Shown: positions 43,735 to 53,231, counted from the stretch's first letter. The stretch is DNA of 64,000 nucleotides from PALSA-607 sp963737705 (GCA_963737705.1 CAVTTP010000004.1:496001-560000), one strand, 5' to 3'. Notes: generated from the sequence alone by a model not told the origin. Numbers and translations are program-made.

Positions 43735-44385
43735 TCAGGCCCCTGGCAGCAACGACGCGATCAGCAGTTCCCTGAGCCAGTCCTCGTATTGCTCGGGTTT
43801 CCACTTCCGTTCGGCGACGGTGAGCCGGTAGAACTCGGGATCGATCAGTGTCGCGATCCGGTCCGCTGCCTCGGCGACTGTCAGGTCCGGTCGCAGGGCG
43901 CCGAGCGCGTGCAGGTGTGTCGCCAGTTGTTCCATGCCTGTACGGCGTTGGCGAATGGCCTTACGCCACAAGGCATCGGCGTCCGCATCGACAGGTGCCG
44001 CAGTGCGCAGCACCCAGTCGAGGCGGTAGCTGCGCGCCATGATGATCGTGACGCCACGGGCGTGCAGTGCCAACTTCGTTCGTGGATCCGGCTCGGCCAG
44101 GATCTGCTGAACCCATTCGCGATTGGCGACAGGCGTCGGGTCGTCGTCGCCCGCGACGGTGTAGTCGATGACGTCCTTGAGCAACGTGATCTTGTTTCCG
44201 AACTGCGCGTACACCGTTTGAACGCTGACCCTCGCGCGTTCGGCGATCGCCGTGAGGGTCGTCGCCGGGTAGCCACGTTTGATGAAGATCTCGCGGGCTG
44301 CTGCGACCACTGCACGTCTCGTCTGAAGCGCCCCGTCGGTCCGCCTCGAGTTGTCGTACGTACGGGCCTTGACGTCGTCGTTCAC
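43735..44385 (-). CDS. TetR-family transcriptional regulator
   Basis: 216 residues from the GTG at 44385. N-terminal helix-turn-helix: RRAVVAAAREIFIKRGYPATTLTAIAERARVSVQTVYAQFG (a standard TetR span, key VSVQTVYAQFG). The C-terminal ligand domain is helical (RSYRLDWVLRTAAPVDADADALW). It starts 4 bases from a pair of palindromes and is divergent from a small ABM-like gene, so it probably represses both genes. It is not AcnR-like enough to assign to the aconitase operator. Confidence 0.92.
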   Translation of the reverse strand: MNDDVKARTYDNSRRTDGALQTRRAVVAAAREIFIKRGYPATTLTAIAERARVSVQTVYAQFGNKITLLKDVIDYTVAGDDDPTPVANREWVQQILAEPDPRTKLALHARGVTIIMARSYRLDWVLRTAAPVDADADALWRKAIRQRRTGMEQLATHLHALGALRPDLTVAEAADRIATLIDPEFYRLTVAERKWKPEQYEDWLRELLIASLLPGA

Positions 44386-44389
44386 GTCA

Positions 44390-44425
44390 TTAGAGTATCA
44401 CTCTAACGAATAGAGCGCGGCTCTA
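44390..44425. promoter_or_regulatory. Twin palindromic operators between TetR and ABM-like gene
   Basis: TTAGAGT-atc-ACTCTAA (44390-44406) and TAGAGC-gcg-GCTCTA (44411-44425) share TAGAG half-sites and have centres 20 bases apart, so on nearly the same face of the helix. They lie directly before the TetR start and 37 bases before the divergent gene. Typical of autoregulated TetR pairs. Confidence 0.8.
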
Positions 44426-44461
44426 CTCGAATCGACACTCGAACGCTCGGGAGGAAATCGC

Positions 44462-44767
44462 ATGTACGCCTACTGCTTAGACATGCCAGGAGTGACCGAG
44501 GGAATGAACGCGCGCGTCACGGCCGGTGTTGGCGATGAACCGATCCCCGGCCTCATCGCCCACGTGGCCGGGCCGTCCGAGAGCGGCTGGCGCATCATCG
44601 ACATCTGGGAATCGGAGGAGGAGTGGCGGCAGTTCGAGAAGACGCGCCTAGGGCCGGCGCTCGCGAAAGCTACTGAAGGTATGCCGCCGCCGCCCGTTCC
44701 GTTCGATAGCCGCGACGTTACCGGCCACCCTGACCACAGCCGCCGTGGCGACGGGGCGCGCGTCTGA
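44462..44767 (+). CDS. Small ABM/dimeric alpha-beta barrel-like protein
   Basis: 101 residues from an ATG with GGAGG seven bases upstream. The pattern MYAYCLDMPGVTEGM, GLIAHVAGPSESGWRIIDIWESEEEW and RLGPALAKATEG resembles the antibiotic-biosynthesis-monooxygenase-like fold (Trp in DIWES). No catalytic residues can be confirmed. It is divergent from the TetR gene across two operators, so it is the probable target of that regulator. Confidence 0.75.
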   Translation: MYAYCLDMPGVTEGMNARVTAGVGDEPIPGLIAHVAGPSESGWRIIDIWESEEEWRQFEKTRLGPALAKATEGMPPPPVPFDSRDVTGHPDHSRRGDGARV

Positions 44768-44784
44768 CGGTTGCCGAGGAACGC

Positions 44785-45912
44785 CTACGACCCGCTGAAC
44801 ACACTTGCGAGGTCGAAGTTCACTGGTCTGTCGAGTTGGTCGTACGTGCACGAGGCAGGGTCGCGGTCGGGGCGCCAGCGACGGAACTGCGCAGTGTGCC
44901 GGAACCGGCCGCCTTCCATGTGGTCGTAGGCGACCTCGCACACGAGTTCGGGTCGCAGCGGCACCCAACTGAGGTCCTTTCCGGCGTTCCAGCGAGTGAC
45001 ACCGCCGGGACGCCGATCAGGCTCGCCAGGTTCGACCATTTCCGCCTCCGAGCCCGGGGCCGCGCCCCCCACACCAGGGGCTCCGCCCCCCACACCAGGG
45101 GCTCCGCCCCAAGGATGGGAAACGTCCTCTGTGCGGTACGGCTCGAGCTCGGCGATGAGCTCGCGGCGCCGGACCGCGGAAAACGCGCCGCACACGCCGA
45201 CGTGCTGCAGCACTCCGTTGTCGCCGTACAGACCCAGCATCAGGGAGCCGACCGCGGTGCCTTCTGGCGACGCCCGGTGCCAGCGAAAACCCGCGACCAC
45301 ACAGTCGGCAGTGCGCTCGTGCTTGACCTTCACCATGATGCGCTGATCTTGGCGATAGGGCAGATCGCGCGACTTGGCGACGACGCCGTCGAGTCCGGCA
45401 CCTTCGAAGACTTCGAACCATCGATTCGCCAGCTCGAGAGAATCGGTCGCTGGTGTCAGCAATACCGAGGACGACGCTGAGGCGAGCACCTCCTCGAGAA
45501 CTTCACGGCGCCTCGCGAACGGCTCTTCTATAAAGGACTCGTCACCAAGCGCGAGCAGGTCGAAGGCGATGAACGTCGCGGGCGTCTCGGCGGCCAGCTT
45601 TTTCACGCGCGACGCGGCCGGATGGATCCGTTGAAGCAGCGCTTCGAAGTCGAGCGAGTTGCCCGACACGATCACAATCTCGCCGTCGAGCACGCAGCGC
45701 TGCGGCAGGCTCGCGCGCACTGCTTCAACGACCTCGGGAAAGTAGCGCGTCAAAGGCTTTTCGTTGCGGCTCCCAAGTTCGATCTCGTCGCCATCGCGGA
45801 ACACGATGCAGCGAAATCCGTCCCACTTGGGCTCGTAGACCATGTCGGGCGGAATCGCCGGCTGGGATTTGGCGAGCATGGGTTTGACAGGCGGCATCAC
45901 CGGAAGCTTCAA
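44785..45912 (-). CDS. ATP-dependent DNA ligase (LigC/LigD-ligase type)
   Basis: 375 residues from a TTG at 45912 with GAGG upstream; the TTG overlaps the stop of the previous gene (TTGA). Nucleotidyl-transferase motifs: Lys of EPKWDGFR (motif I), LGSRNEKPLTRYFPE, CVLDGEIV, FIAFDLLAL, GLDGVVAKS, and VKVKHERTADCVV (motif V). An OB domain follows, with a Gly/Pro/Ala insert of two GAPGVGG repeats. It may act with the stand-alone LigD-type polymerase in end joining. It closes an otherwise trehalose-related operon. Confidence 0.92.
   Translation of the reverse strand: MKLPVMPPVKPMLAKSQPAIPPDMVYEPKWDGFRCIVFRDGDEIELGSRNEKPLTRYFPEVVEAVRASLPQRCVLDGEIVIVSGNSLDFEALLQRIHPAASRVKKLAAETPATFIAFDLLALGDESFIEEPFARRREVLEEVLASASSSVLLTPATDSLELANRWFEVFEGAGLDGVVAKSRDLPYRQDQRIMVKVKHERTADCVVAGFRWHRASPEGTAVGSLMLGLYGDNGVLQHVGVCGAFSAVRRRELIAELEPYRTEDVSHPWGGAPGVGGGAPGVGGAAPGSEAEMVEPGEPDRRPGGVTRWNAGKDLSWVPLRPELVCEVAYDHMEGGRFRHTAQFRRWRPDRDPASCTYDQLDRPVNFDLASVFSGS
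45064..45105. repeat. Two exact 21-bp tandem copies in the ligase gene
   Basis: The 21-base unit starting GCCCCCCACACC occurs at 45064-45084 and 45085-45105, with a partial third copy. It is in frame and encodes seven residues (GAPGVGG type) in a loop of the OB-fold part of the ligase. Confidence 0.9.
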
Positions 45913-46658
45913 CGTCGCACCTCATAGCGCGCATAGAGCAGGTCGTCCTCGTCCTGCAACAACTGGGTCAACGCCATCTTCGGCGCAGGGTCAAGCAGCG
46001 GTCCGTCGAGTATTCGTCGCGACGGACCGGCGACAAGCATCGGCGCAATCGTCAAACACAGTTCATCCAGGACGCCGTCGGCTGCCACCATCGCGAGTAG
46101 TGTCGGGCCGCCTTCACACAGGAGCCGACGTTGACCCAACGCGACAAGTTCGTCGACCATCCGGGCGGGAGAGACAACGGTGTCGCCGGCAACCACCACG
46201 TCGGCCACCTTGCGTGCAGCGAGCAGGCGATCCGCAGGCGCTGCTTCACACGTCACGACTATCGGCGGCTGTGATGCCTCCGTGAAGTACTTCGACTCGA
46301 AGTCGAGCTGCAGACGCTGCGACACAACGACCATTCTTGGCGCCGGCGGCTGACCGGCGGCCGCGCGAAGTTCCTGATACTGCGAGCGCGCGCGAGCCGG
46401 ACCGTAGCCCTCGGCGGTGACCGTGCCGGCGCCGGCGATCACGACGTCGGCTAACCCGCGCAGCAACCCCAGAACCTGCTGGTCAGTGGCGCTTCCGAGA
46501 CCGCCCGCGCGCCCGTCGATGGTTGCCGCTCCGTCGGCGCTCGCGATCATGTTGGCGCGCAGCCACGTGACGTTGGCTGGATACGGGTAAGCGTCGACGA
46601 GGTCGACGACCTCGACCGGATCGGGGAGCAGTCGGCGAACAGGCACGCGCACAGTCAA
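45909..46658 (-). CDS. RibD C-terminal-type reductase (pyrimidine reductase-like)
   Basis: 249 residues from a TTG directly after the treZ stop (GTG 46652 is an alternative start). RibD_C/DHFR-like fold: VTWLRANMIASADGAATIDGRAGGLGS, DVVIAGAGTVTAEGYGP, RRLLCEGGPTLLAMVAADG and LTIAPMLVAGPS. There is no deaminase domain. Family members reduce the ribosylamino-pyrimidine in riboflavin synthesis, or act as stand-alone NADPH reductases. Its place between treZ and a DNA ligase gives no metabolic clue; function assigned only at family level. Confidence 0.9.
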   Translation of the reverse strand: MTVRVPVRRLLPDPVEVVDLVDAYPYPANVTWLRANMIASADGAATIDGRAGGLGSATDQQVLGLLRGLADVVIAGAGTVTAEGYGPARARSQYQELRAAAGQPPAPRMVVVSQRLQLDFESKYFTEASQPPIVVTCEAAPADRLLAARKVADVVVAGDTVVSPARMVDELVALGQRRLLCEGGPTLLAMVAADGVLDELCLTIAPMLVAGPSRRILDGPLLDPAPKMALTQLLQDEDDLLYARYEVRR

Positions 46659-48386
46659 TCAGCGGGCGAAGATCGCGACCGACTCGGGCGGCAACGTCAC
46701 ACCGCTCGCACGCCACTCGACGTCCGCTGAAGAAAGCAGTACGGAGGTGACCTCGATGTCGAGCGCCCTGGGTCGCTGCGTCAAGTTCACCGCGACGACG
46801 GTTGCGGGGCGCCGGATCACCAGCCATCGTTCGTCTTCGTCAAAGTCGACGTGGATCTGATCAAAGCGGCCGTCCGCGAGATCGGGTCGAGCCCGCCGCA
46901 GCGCAATCAACTGGCGATACCAGGCGAGCATGTCGGCGTGCGGCGCGTCATCAAGCTCGTGCCACTTCAGCGTCGATCGCTCAATCGTTGTCGGGTGCTG
47001 CGGGTCTGGCACGTCCTCGTGCTTCCACCCGAATGCCTTGAACTCGCTGCGCCGACCGACTTTGACCGCTTCGGCGAGCTCGGGGTCCTCATGGTCGGTG
47101 AAGTACTGCCAGGGTGTCGACGCCGCCCACTCCTCACCCATGAACAGCATCGGCGTGAACGGTGCTGTCAAGACCAGCGCGGCGGCGACCTTCACGAGTT
47201 CGGGCGAGACGAGCGCAGACAGTCGCTCGCCCGCCGCGCGGTTGCCGACCTGGTCGTGGTCTTGTGAGTATCCGAGCAATCGATGCCCTGTGATCGATGC
47301 AGGTAACGGCCGGCCGTGCTGGCGATTGCGATGCTGCGAGAACTGCCCCGCGTAGACGTAACCATGAGTTAGTGCAGTTGCGAGTTGGTTCAAGGAGCCA
47401 AAATCCTCGTAGTAGCCAAAGGATTCACGGGTGACAACGGTGTGCAACGCGTGATGGAAGTCGTCGCTCCATTGTGCATCGAGACCGTAGCCGCCGGCAT
47501 CGCGTGCAGTGACAAGGCGTGGGTCGTTCAGATCGGACTCAGCGATCAAGGCTAGTGGTCGCCCGACTGCGTCCGACAGTGCGGAGACCTCCACTGCAAG
47601 CTCTTCGAGCACGTGCGTGGCCGACGTGTCGAGGATCGCCTGTACGGCGTCGAGGCGCAGACCGTCGATTCGATAGTCACGCAGCCACATGAGTGCGTTA
47701 TCGACGACGTAGCGCCGCACCTCATCTGATCCCGGCCCGCAGTAGTTCAATGCATCGCCCCATGGCGTGGAAAAGAAGTCTGTGAAGTACGGCCCGAATG
47801 CGGGCAGCACGTTGCCGTCAGGCCCAAGGTGGTTGTAGACGACGTCGAGGATCACGCCGAGGCCGCGGTTGTGACAGGCGTCGACGAATCGCTTCAGCCC
47901 GTCAGGGCCGCCGTAGCTGTGCTGCACTGCGTATGGAAAAACTCCGTCGTAGCCCCACCCGTTGCGCCCGGGGAAGGCTGCCACCGGCAGGACCTCTACG
48001 AAGTCCACCCCGAGATCGACGAGATGGTCCAGCCGCTCGATCGCGGCCTCGAAGGTGGCCGCGGCTGTGAAAGTGCCGATGTGCAACTCGTAGACGAGGC
48101 GCCCGAGTAACTCTCGGCCTCGCCACCCGTCGGTCTGCCAGGTGAATTCCGCGTGATCGACCAGACGCGACAGCCCATGAACGCCGTCGGGTTGCCATGC
48201 CGAACGCGGATCAGGTCGTGCCTTCGCGCCGTCAAGGCAGAACCCGTACGTCGCGCCGTGCTTCGCCTCGACGTCCGCTGTCCACCAGCCACCAAGGCTC
48301 GACGTCATGGGATGACGCAGGCCATCGATCTCGACCTCGACGTGCGCGACACCAGGCGCCCAGACCCGTAGGTTCCTCGCCCTCAC
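46659..48386 (-). CDS. treZ: Maltooligosyl trehalose trehalohydrolase
   Basis: 575 residues from a GTG overlapping the treY stop by four bases (GTGA). GH13 core: VYELHIGTFT, VILDVVYNHLGPDGN, nucleophile Asp in IDGLRLDAVQAI, acid/base Glu in LALIAESDLND, and GYSQDHDQVGNR, with an N-terminal CBM48-like domain (RVWAPGVAHVEVEIDG). It cleaves the trehalosyl end from maltooligosyl trehalose made by TreY. Third gene of the glgX-treY-treZ unit. Confidence 0.96.
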   Translation of the reverse strand: MRARNLRVWAPGVAHVEVEIDGLRHPMTSSLGGWWTADVEAKHGATYGFCLDGAKARPDPRSAWQPDGVHGLSRLVDHAEFTWQTDGWRGRELLGRLVYELHIGTFTAAATFEAAIERLDHLVDLGVDFVEVLPVAAFPGRNGWGYDGVFPYAVQHSYGGPDGLKRFVDACHNRGLGVILDVVYNHLGPDGNVLPAFGPYFTDFFSTPWGDALNYCGPGSDEVRRYVVDNALMWLRDYRIDGLRLDAVQAILDTSATHVLEELAVEVSALSDAVGRPLALIAESDLNDPRLVTARDAGGYGLDAQWSDDFHHALHTVVTRESFGYYEDFGSLNQLATALTHGYVYAGQFSQHRNRQHGRPLPASITGHRLLGYSQDHDQVGNRAAGERLSALVSPELVKVAAALVLTAPFTPMLFMGEEWAASTPWQYFTDHEDPELAEAVKVGRRSEFKAFGWKHEDVPDPQHPTTIERSTLKWHELDDAPHADMLAWYRQLIALRRARPDLADGRFDQIHVDFDEDERWLVIRRPATVVAVNLTQRPRALDIEVTSVLLSSADVEWRASGVTLPPESVAIFAR

Positions 48387-50782
48387 GAGACGCTGACCGC
48401 GGGCACGAGCAAGGCAACCGAACCGTCTTGCAGAAGCTGTGCCACGGTGATGTCGCCCGCTTCGTGCTCACGTCCTGAGAGGGCGTCGACCCAAAACCCG
48501 GCGGACGGCACGGCCTCAGGTAGTTCGACGACCGTGTCGCGCCAGCCTCCCGCTCGCTCGAGGTGGGCGGAGAACCGTGTCGCGAAGACGGCAACCTCGG
48601 GCGAGCGACGAAATGCCACGAGATGATCAGCGCCCGGCCCGGTTGCCGCGAGCGGGACGTAGCTGCGGAACCACGCCGGATGGTCGCGTCGCAGCCGTAA
48701 TGCCGTTGCGGATATCCGCAGCTTCGGGTCGAACATGGTCTCAAGCTCGGCTCGGCGCACCGTGAAGTCGACGGCGCCGCGGTTGTCGGGGTCAACGAGG
48801 GTAAACGCTGCGAGTTCGCACCCTTGGTATGTGTCGGGCACGCCGGGCATCGTGAGCTGAATGAGCTTCTGTGTAAGAGAATTCGCGCGTGCGTAGGGTT
48901 CGAGCGAAGCAACGAACGCAGCGACGTCGGCCATCACCTCGTCGTCACTGAGCACGCTCGTGACGAAGCCACTCACTGCATCTTCGTATCGCAGGTCCGG
49001 GGTTTGCCACGACGTCGTGACCTTGGCTTCACGCATGGCCTTTTGCATGTACCGCGTCGCCCGCTCGACGTCGAGTGGCCATGCGCCGACGAGCGTCTGC
49101 CAGAAGAAATAGCCGGTGTGGCCGTCGGGGCACCCGAGTCGGGCGCCCAGTGGCAGCCACCGGCGGATGGCTTGCTCCCATTCGCCCGGTAGCTCCGACA
49201 GCACGGCAAGCCGGGCGCGGACGTCCTCACCTCGCTTGGTGTCATGCGTCGTCAGGGTCGTCATCGCGGTCGGCGAGTCGGCCTGCAGGGTCGTGGCGTG
49301 GCGATGGAAGCTCGCCAGACTGCGGCCGAACCTGCCGGGATCGCCACCGACCTCGTTCAGCGACAGCAGCCTTGCATGCCGGTAGAACGCGGTGTCCTCG
49401 ACGCCCTTCGCGTAGAGCGCGGCCGCCAGCTGACCGAACCTGATGCCGAACTCGTCGGGGTCAACGGCGTGGGTTCGAACGGCGTCGATCTCGCCGCGAA
49501 GTGCCGGCGCGTGCTTTAGCGCTTGGGCGGTCGCGTCGTCGAGTGCGGCCAACGTGTGCGGCGAGCTTGCGAATGGTCGATACACCTCGAGCCGGCAGAG
49601 CACATCGACGAGCGCGTCGCGCAGTAGCGATCCGCTCTCAGTCGCTGGGTCACCGCTTCGATCAAGGCGGACGCCGAGCAGATCGGTCAGTCGCGACACT
49701 TCGGTAGCCAACACATCACGAGCGATCAGTCGCCTGCCTTCTTCGGCGACCGACGCGAAGTCGGCGGTCTCTCCGGTCAGTTCGGTATAGAGCAGGCTGA
49801 GTGGCATTTCGCCTGCGGGATCGACGATCAGGCCGTTGATGACGGTCAGGGTCTCGTACCCAGTCGTGCCGGCGGTCTGCCAATCCGGCGGCAGCGGTTC
49901 GCCCGGGTCGCTGGCGTCGAGCACTTTCTCGACAACGACCCAGGTGTCGTCGGTTGCCCGGGCAAGGTCGGCGAGATAACCCGCGGGATTCGCGAGGCCA
50001 TCCGGGTGGTCGATGCGCAGGCCATCGGCCTGCCCGCGCTGGATCAAATCGGCCAGCACCGTATGACTTGCGGCAAACACCGCCGGATCCTCCACCCGCA
50101 GACCGATCAGCGTGGTGATGTCACAGAAGCGTCGGTAGTTCAGCTGTGTCGACGCGGTACGCCAGTCGGCGAGCCGGTAGTGCTGCGCATCGAGTAGTGC
50201 CTGCATGCCGACTTCAGCGGCAAGAGCGGGTGTGCCGGCGGCGAGGGGGAACCGATGGTCGTAATAGGCGAGCTCGAGCTTTCCGGCGCGCGTGACCACG
50301 TGCAGCTTGTCGAGGTTGTCCGCAAGGGAGCCGTCGAGTACCGGCATCAGGATGCGACCGCCTTCGGCGTCCCAATTGATGTCGAACCACGACGCGTTCG
50401 GCGACTGTTGCCCCTGGCTGAGCACTGACCACAGTTGCTTGTTCAGGTACTCGGGGACAGGGATGGCCATGTGGTTGGGGACGACGTCGATGATGACACC
50501 GACCCCCGCCGCGGCGAACGCCTTGCGTAGCGACGCGAAGCCTCGCGCCCCGCCAAGTTGGGCGTCGATCTTGGAGTGATCGACGACGTCGTAGCCGTGC
50601 GTCGATCCCTTGCCTGCTCCGAGGATCGGCGAGAGATACGCGTGCGTGACGCCCAGGTCGGCGAGATAGCTGGCGAGTTTCGCGGCGTCCGCGAACTTCA
50701 GATCAGGTCCGAGCTGTAGGCGGTACGTCGACACCGGCGCCACCTGCAGCGCAGCGGACGCCGGCGTAGCGTCAGACGACAC
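48383..50782 (-). CDS. treY: Maltooligosyl trehalose synthase
   Basis: 799 residues from a GTG overlapping the glgX stop by 11 bases. GH13 motifs: STYRLQLGPDLKFADA, THAYLSPILGAGKGSTHGYDVVD (key SPxxxxxxGSTHGYD), IIDVVPNHMA, nucleophile Asp in DGLRIDHPDGL, Glu in WVVVEKVLDA, and the LTTHDTKRGEDVRARL motif specific to TreY. It converts the reducing-end alpha-1,4 bond of maltodextrin to alpha-1,1. Confidence 0.96.
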   Translation of the reverse strand: MSSDATPASAALQVAPVSTYRLQLGPDLKFADAAKLASYLADLGVTHAYLSPILGAGKGSTHGYDVVDHSKIDAQLGGARGFASLRKAFAAAGVGVIIDVVPNHMAIPVPEYLNKQLWSVLSQGQQSPNASWFDINWDAEGGRILMPVLDGSLADNLDKLHVVTRAGKLELAYYDHRFPLAAGTPALAAEVGMQALLDAQHYRLADWRTASTQLNYRRFCDITTLIGLRVEDPAVFAASHTVLADLIQRGQADGLRIDHPDGLANPAGYLADLARATDDTWVVVEKVLDASDPGEPLPPDWQTAGTTGYETLTVINGLIVDPAGEMPLSLLYTELTGETADFASVAEEGRRLIARDVLATEVSRLTDLLGVRLDRSGDPATESGSLLRDALVDVLCRLEVYRPFASSPHTLAALDDATAQALKHAPALRGEIDAVRTHAVDPDEFGIRFGQLAAALYAKGVEDTAFYRHARLLSLNEVGGDPGRFGRSLASFHRHATTLQADSPTAMTTLTTHDTKRGEDVRARLAVLSELPGEWEQAIRRWLPLGARLGCPDGHTGYFFWQTLVGAWPLDVERATRYMQKAMREAKVTTSWQTPDLRYEDAVSGFVTSVLSDDEVMADVAAFVASLEPYARANSLTQKLIQLTMPGVPDTYQGCELAAFTLVDPDNRGAVDFTVRRAELETMFDPKLRISATALRLRRDHPAWFRSYVPLAATGPGADHLVAFRRSPEVAVFATRFSAHLERAGGWRDTVVELPEAVPSAGFWVDALSGREHEAGDITVAQLLQDGSVALLVPAVSVS

Positions 50783-52898
50783 GACGCAGAACCAGGACGG
50801 CCCGACCCTCGACGTGTGCCGGGGTGTCGGCCTTGATCGACGGCTGCTCGACGTCGAGCGGCGTTGTTGTGTCGATCAGAATCTCCCAGCGCTCGCCGTA
50901 CTCGGCCCCTGGCATGACGAAGTCGATGCCGGTATCGGCTGCGTTGAATAGCAGCAGGAAAGACTCATCGACGACAGGTTGGCCACGTTGGTCCGGGTAG
51001 CCGATCGCGTCGCCGTTGAGGAACACCGCGACCGACTTGGCGTAGCCGGTTGCCCAGTCCTTATCCGACATCTCGGCACCGCTCGGCGTGAACCATGCGA
51101 TGTCGCGCAGGTCTTCACCCTCGGCCCGTACCGGGTGTCCGTCGAAGAACCGGCGGCGACGAAATACGGGGTGATCGCGACGCAGCTTCGACAGCTCGCG
51201 GGTGAAAGCCAGCTGCACCTCGTGCACAGTTTGCAGTGACCAGTCGACCCACGAGATCTCGTTGTCCTGGCAGTACCCGTTGTTGTTGCCGCGTTGGGTT
51301 CTTCCGAACTCATCGCCGTGCAAGAGCATCGGTACACCTTGCGACAAGAACAGCGTGGTCAAGAAGTTCCGCTTCTGCTGCTCGCGCAATGTGACGATGT
51401 CGACGTCCTTCGTCGGACCTTCGGCTCCACAATTCCACGACCGGTTGTCATCGGTGCCGTCCTTGCCGTTCTCCCCGTTGGCGTCATTGTGCTTGTTGTT
51501 GTAGGAGACCAGGTCTTGCAACGTGAAGCCGTCGTGGGCGGTGACGAAGTTAATCGACGCCATGGGTCGTCGTCCCGAATTGGCATAAAGATCGCTCGAA
51601 CCGGTGAGCCGCGACGCGAACTCGCCCAAGGTCGCCGGCTCGCCGCGCCAGAAGTCACGAACGGTGTCGCGGTACTGCCCGTTCCATTCACTCCACAGCG
51701 GCGGGAAGTTGCCGACCTGGTAGCCGCCCTCTCCGACGTCCCATGGCTCGGCGATCAGCTTGACCTGGCTCACCACAGGATCCTGCTGTACGAGGTCGAA
51801 AAACGCCGACAGTCTGTCGACGTCGTAGAACTCGCGCGCCAGCACAGACGCGAGGTCGAACCGGAAGCCATCGACGTGCATCTCGAGGACCCAGTAGCGC
51901 AGCGAGTCCATGATGAGTTGCAAGGCATGCGGGTTTCGCGCGTTCAGGCTGTTGCCGGTGCCTGTGTAGTCCATGTACTTGCTCGGGTCGTCTTCGGACA
52001 ACCGGTAGTAAGCGGCGTTGTCAAGACCGCGAAACGACAGGGTCGGGCCGAGGTGGTTGCCTTCGGCGGTGTGGTTGTAGACGACGTCGAGGATGACCTC
52101 GATACCGGCCTCGTGCAGGGTGCGCACCAGTGCCTTGAACTCCTGCACCTGTTCACCGCGATCGCCCGCTGCCGAGTAGCCGTTGTGCGGTGCGAAGAAG
52201 CCGATGGTGTTGTATCCCCAGTAGTTCGACAGCCCCTTGTCGGCCAAGCCGCTGTCGCTGACGAACTGGTGCACCGGCATCAACTCGACGGCGGTGATCC
52301 CGAGCTTGGTTAGGTAGTCGACCATCACGGGATGCGCCAGCCCGGCGTAGGTACCACGGATGTTTTCTGGAATATCGGGATGCTGGATCGTCATCCCCTT
52401 GACGTGCACCTCGTAGATGATCGAGTCGTGGTACGGGATGCGCAATTGGTGGTCGCTGCGCCAGTCGAAGTACGGGTTGATGACCACGGACTTCATCGCG
52501 TGTGGTGCGGAGTCGGCGTAGTTCTTGCCTTCGGGGTTGCCGAACGGGTACCCGAACAGTGACTCGTCCCAGTCAACGTGTCCTTGGACAGCTTTTGCGT
52601 ACGGGTCGAGGAGCAGCTTGCTGGGGTTGCAGCGGTTGCCCGAAGCCGGGTTGTCGGGGCCGTGAACCCGAAACCCGTAGCGCTGTCCAGGCGTAACGCC
52701 TGGCAGGTAGCCATGCCAGACGAAGGCGTCGTACTCAGGCAGCGTGACGACGGTTTCGAGGTCATCGTCGTCGAACAGGCACAGGTCCACCGATTCGGCG
52801 ACCTCGGAGAAGACGGCGAAGTTGGTGCCGGCCCCATCGTAGGTAGCGCCTAAGGGGTACGGCGTGCCCGGCCAAACTGCGATCGTGTTCTCGGTCAT
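50772..52898 (-). CDS. glgX: Glycogen debranching enzyme (GlgX/TreX)
   Basis: 708 residues from the ATG at 52898 with GGGAAG upstream; upstream open frame to 52967 lacks support. N-terminal CBM48 (PYPLGATYDGAGTNFAVFSE) and GH13 core: VILDVVYNHTAEGN, nucleophile in VDGFRFDLASVL, Glu in LIAEPWDVGEGGYQ, NFVTAHDGFTL. It removes alpha-1,6 branches from glycogen, supplying linear maltodextrin to TreY and TreZ. First gene of the operon. Confidence 0.95.
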   Translation of the reverse strand: MTENTIAVWPGTPYPLGATYDGAGTNFAVFSEVAESVDLCLFDDDDLETVVTLPEYDAFVWHGYLPGVTPGQRYGFRVHGPDNPASGNRCNPSKLLLDPYAKAVQGHVDWDESLFGYPFGNPEGKNYADSAPHAMKSVVINPYFDWRSDHQLRIPYHDSIIYEVHVKGMTIQHPDIPENIRGTYAGLAHPVMVDYLTKLGITAVELMPVHQFVSDSGLADKGLSNYWGYNTIGFFAPHNGYSAAGDRGEQVQEFKALVRTLHEAGIEVILDVVYNHTAEGNHLGPTLSFRGLDNAAYYRLSEDDPSKYMDYTGTGNSLNARNPHALQLIMDSLRYWVLEMHVDGFRFDLASVLAREFYDVDRLSAFFDLVQQDPVVSQVKLIAEPWDVGEGGYQVGNFPPLWSEWNGQYRDTVRDFWRGEPATLGEFASRLTGSSDLYANSGRRPMASINFVTAHDGFTLQDLVSYNNKHNDANGENGKDGTDDNRSWNCGAEGPTKDVDIVTLREQQKRNFLTTLFLSQGVPMLLHGDEFGRTQRGNNNGYCQDNEISWVDWSLQTVHEVQLAFTRELSKLRRDHPVFRRRRFFDGHPVRAEGEDLRDIAWFTPSGAEMSDKDWATGYAKSVAVFLNGDAIGYPDQRGQPVVDESFLLLFNAADTGIDFVMPGAEYGERWEILIDTTTPLDVEQPSIKADTPAHVEGRAVLVLRRVV

Positions 52899-53231
52899 GG
52901 CTTCCCGTCGTCGGCCGGCGTTGCGCGCACACTTGTCTGGGACCTGGGTGATCTGGCGCGTCCTCAAACTTAGTCAGCAGCGGGAGTGAACGAACCAGGC
53001 CACTAAGGCGTCATGCTGTGCGAGGGCCTCCGAAGGAGGTCTTCATCAGGCCGCTACAGACACCGCTCGGCCGTGCCGAGAGGATATGACGACGCGACAT
53101 GTGGGACCAATAGTGCGAAATACCCCCGCGACGCGGGAGTAGGGCGCAAACTGGAAGTTCTCGGCTCGCGCCAGGGTTGAGCGTCACGTGAGGTCTCCGG
53201 CTCGCGCCGGATCGGGTCCAGGAGGCACGGG

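Noticed and set aside
43735..44385. TetR gene as the missing AcnR
   Set aside because: Its own twin operators (TAGAG half-sites) differ from the aconitase operator (CAGTAC), so it is a different regulator.
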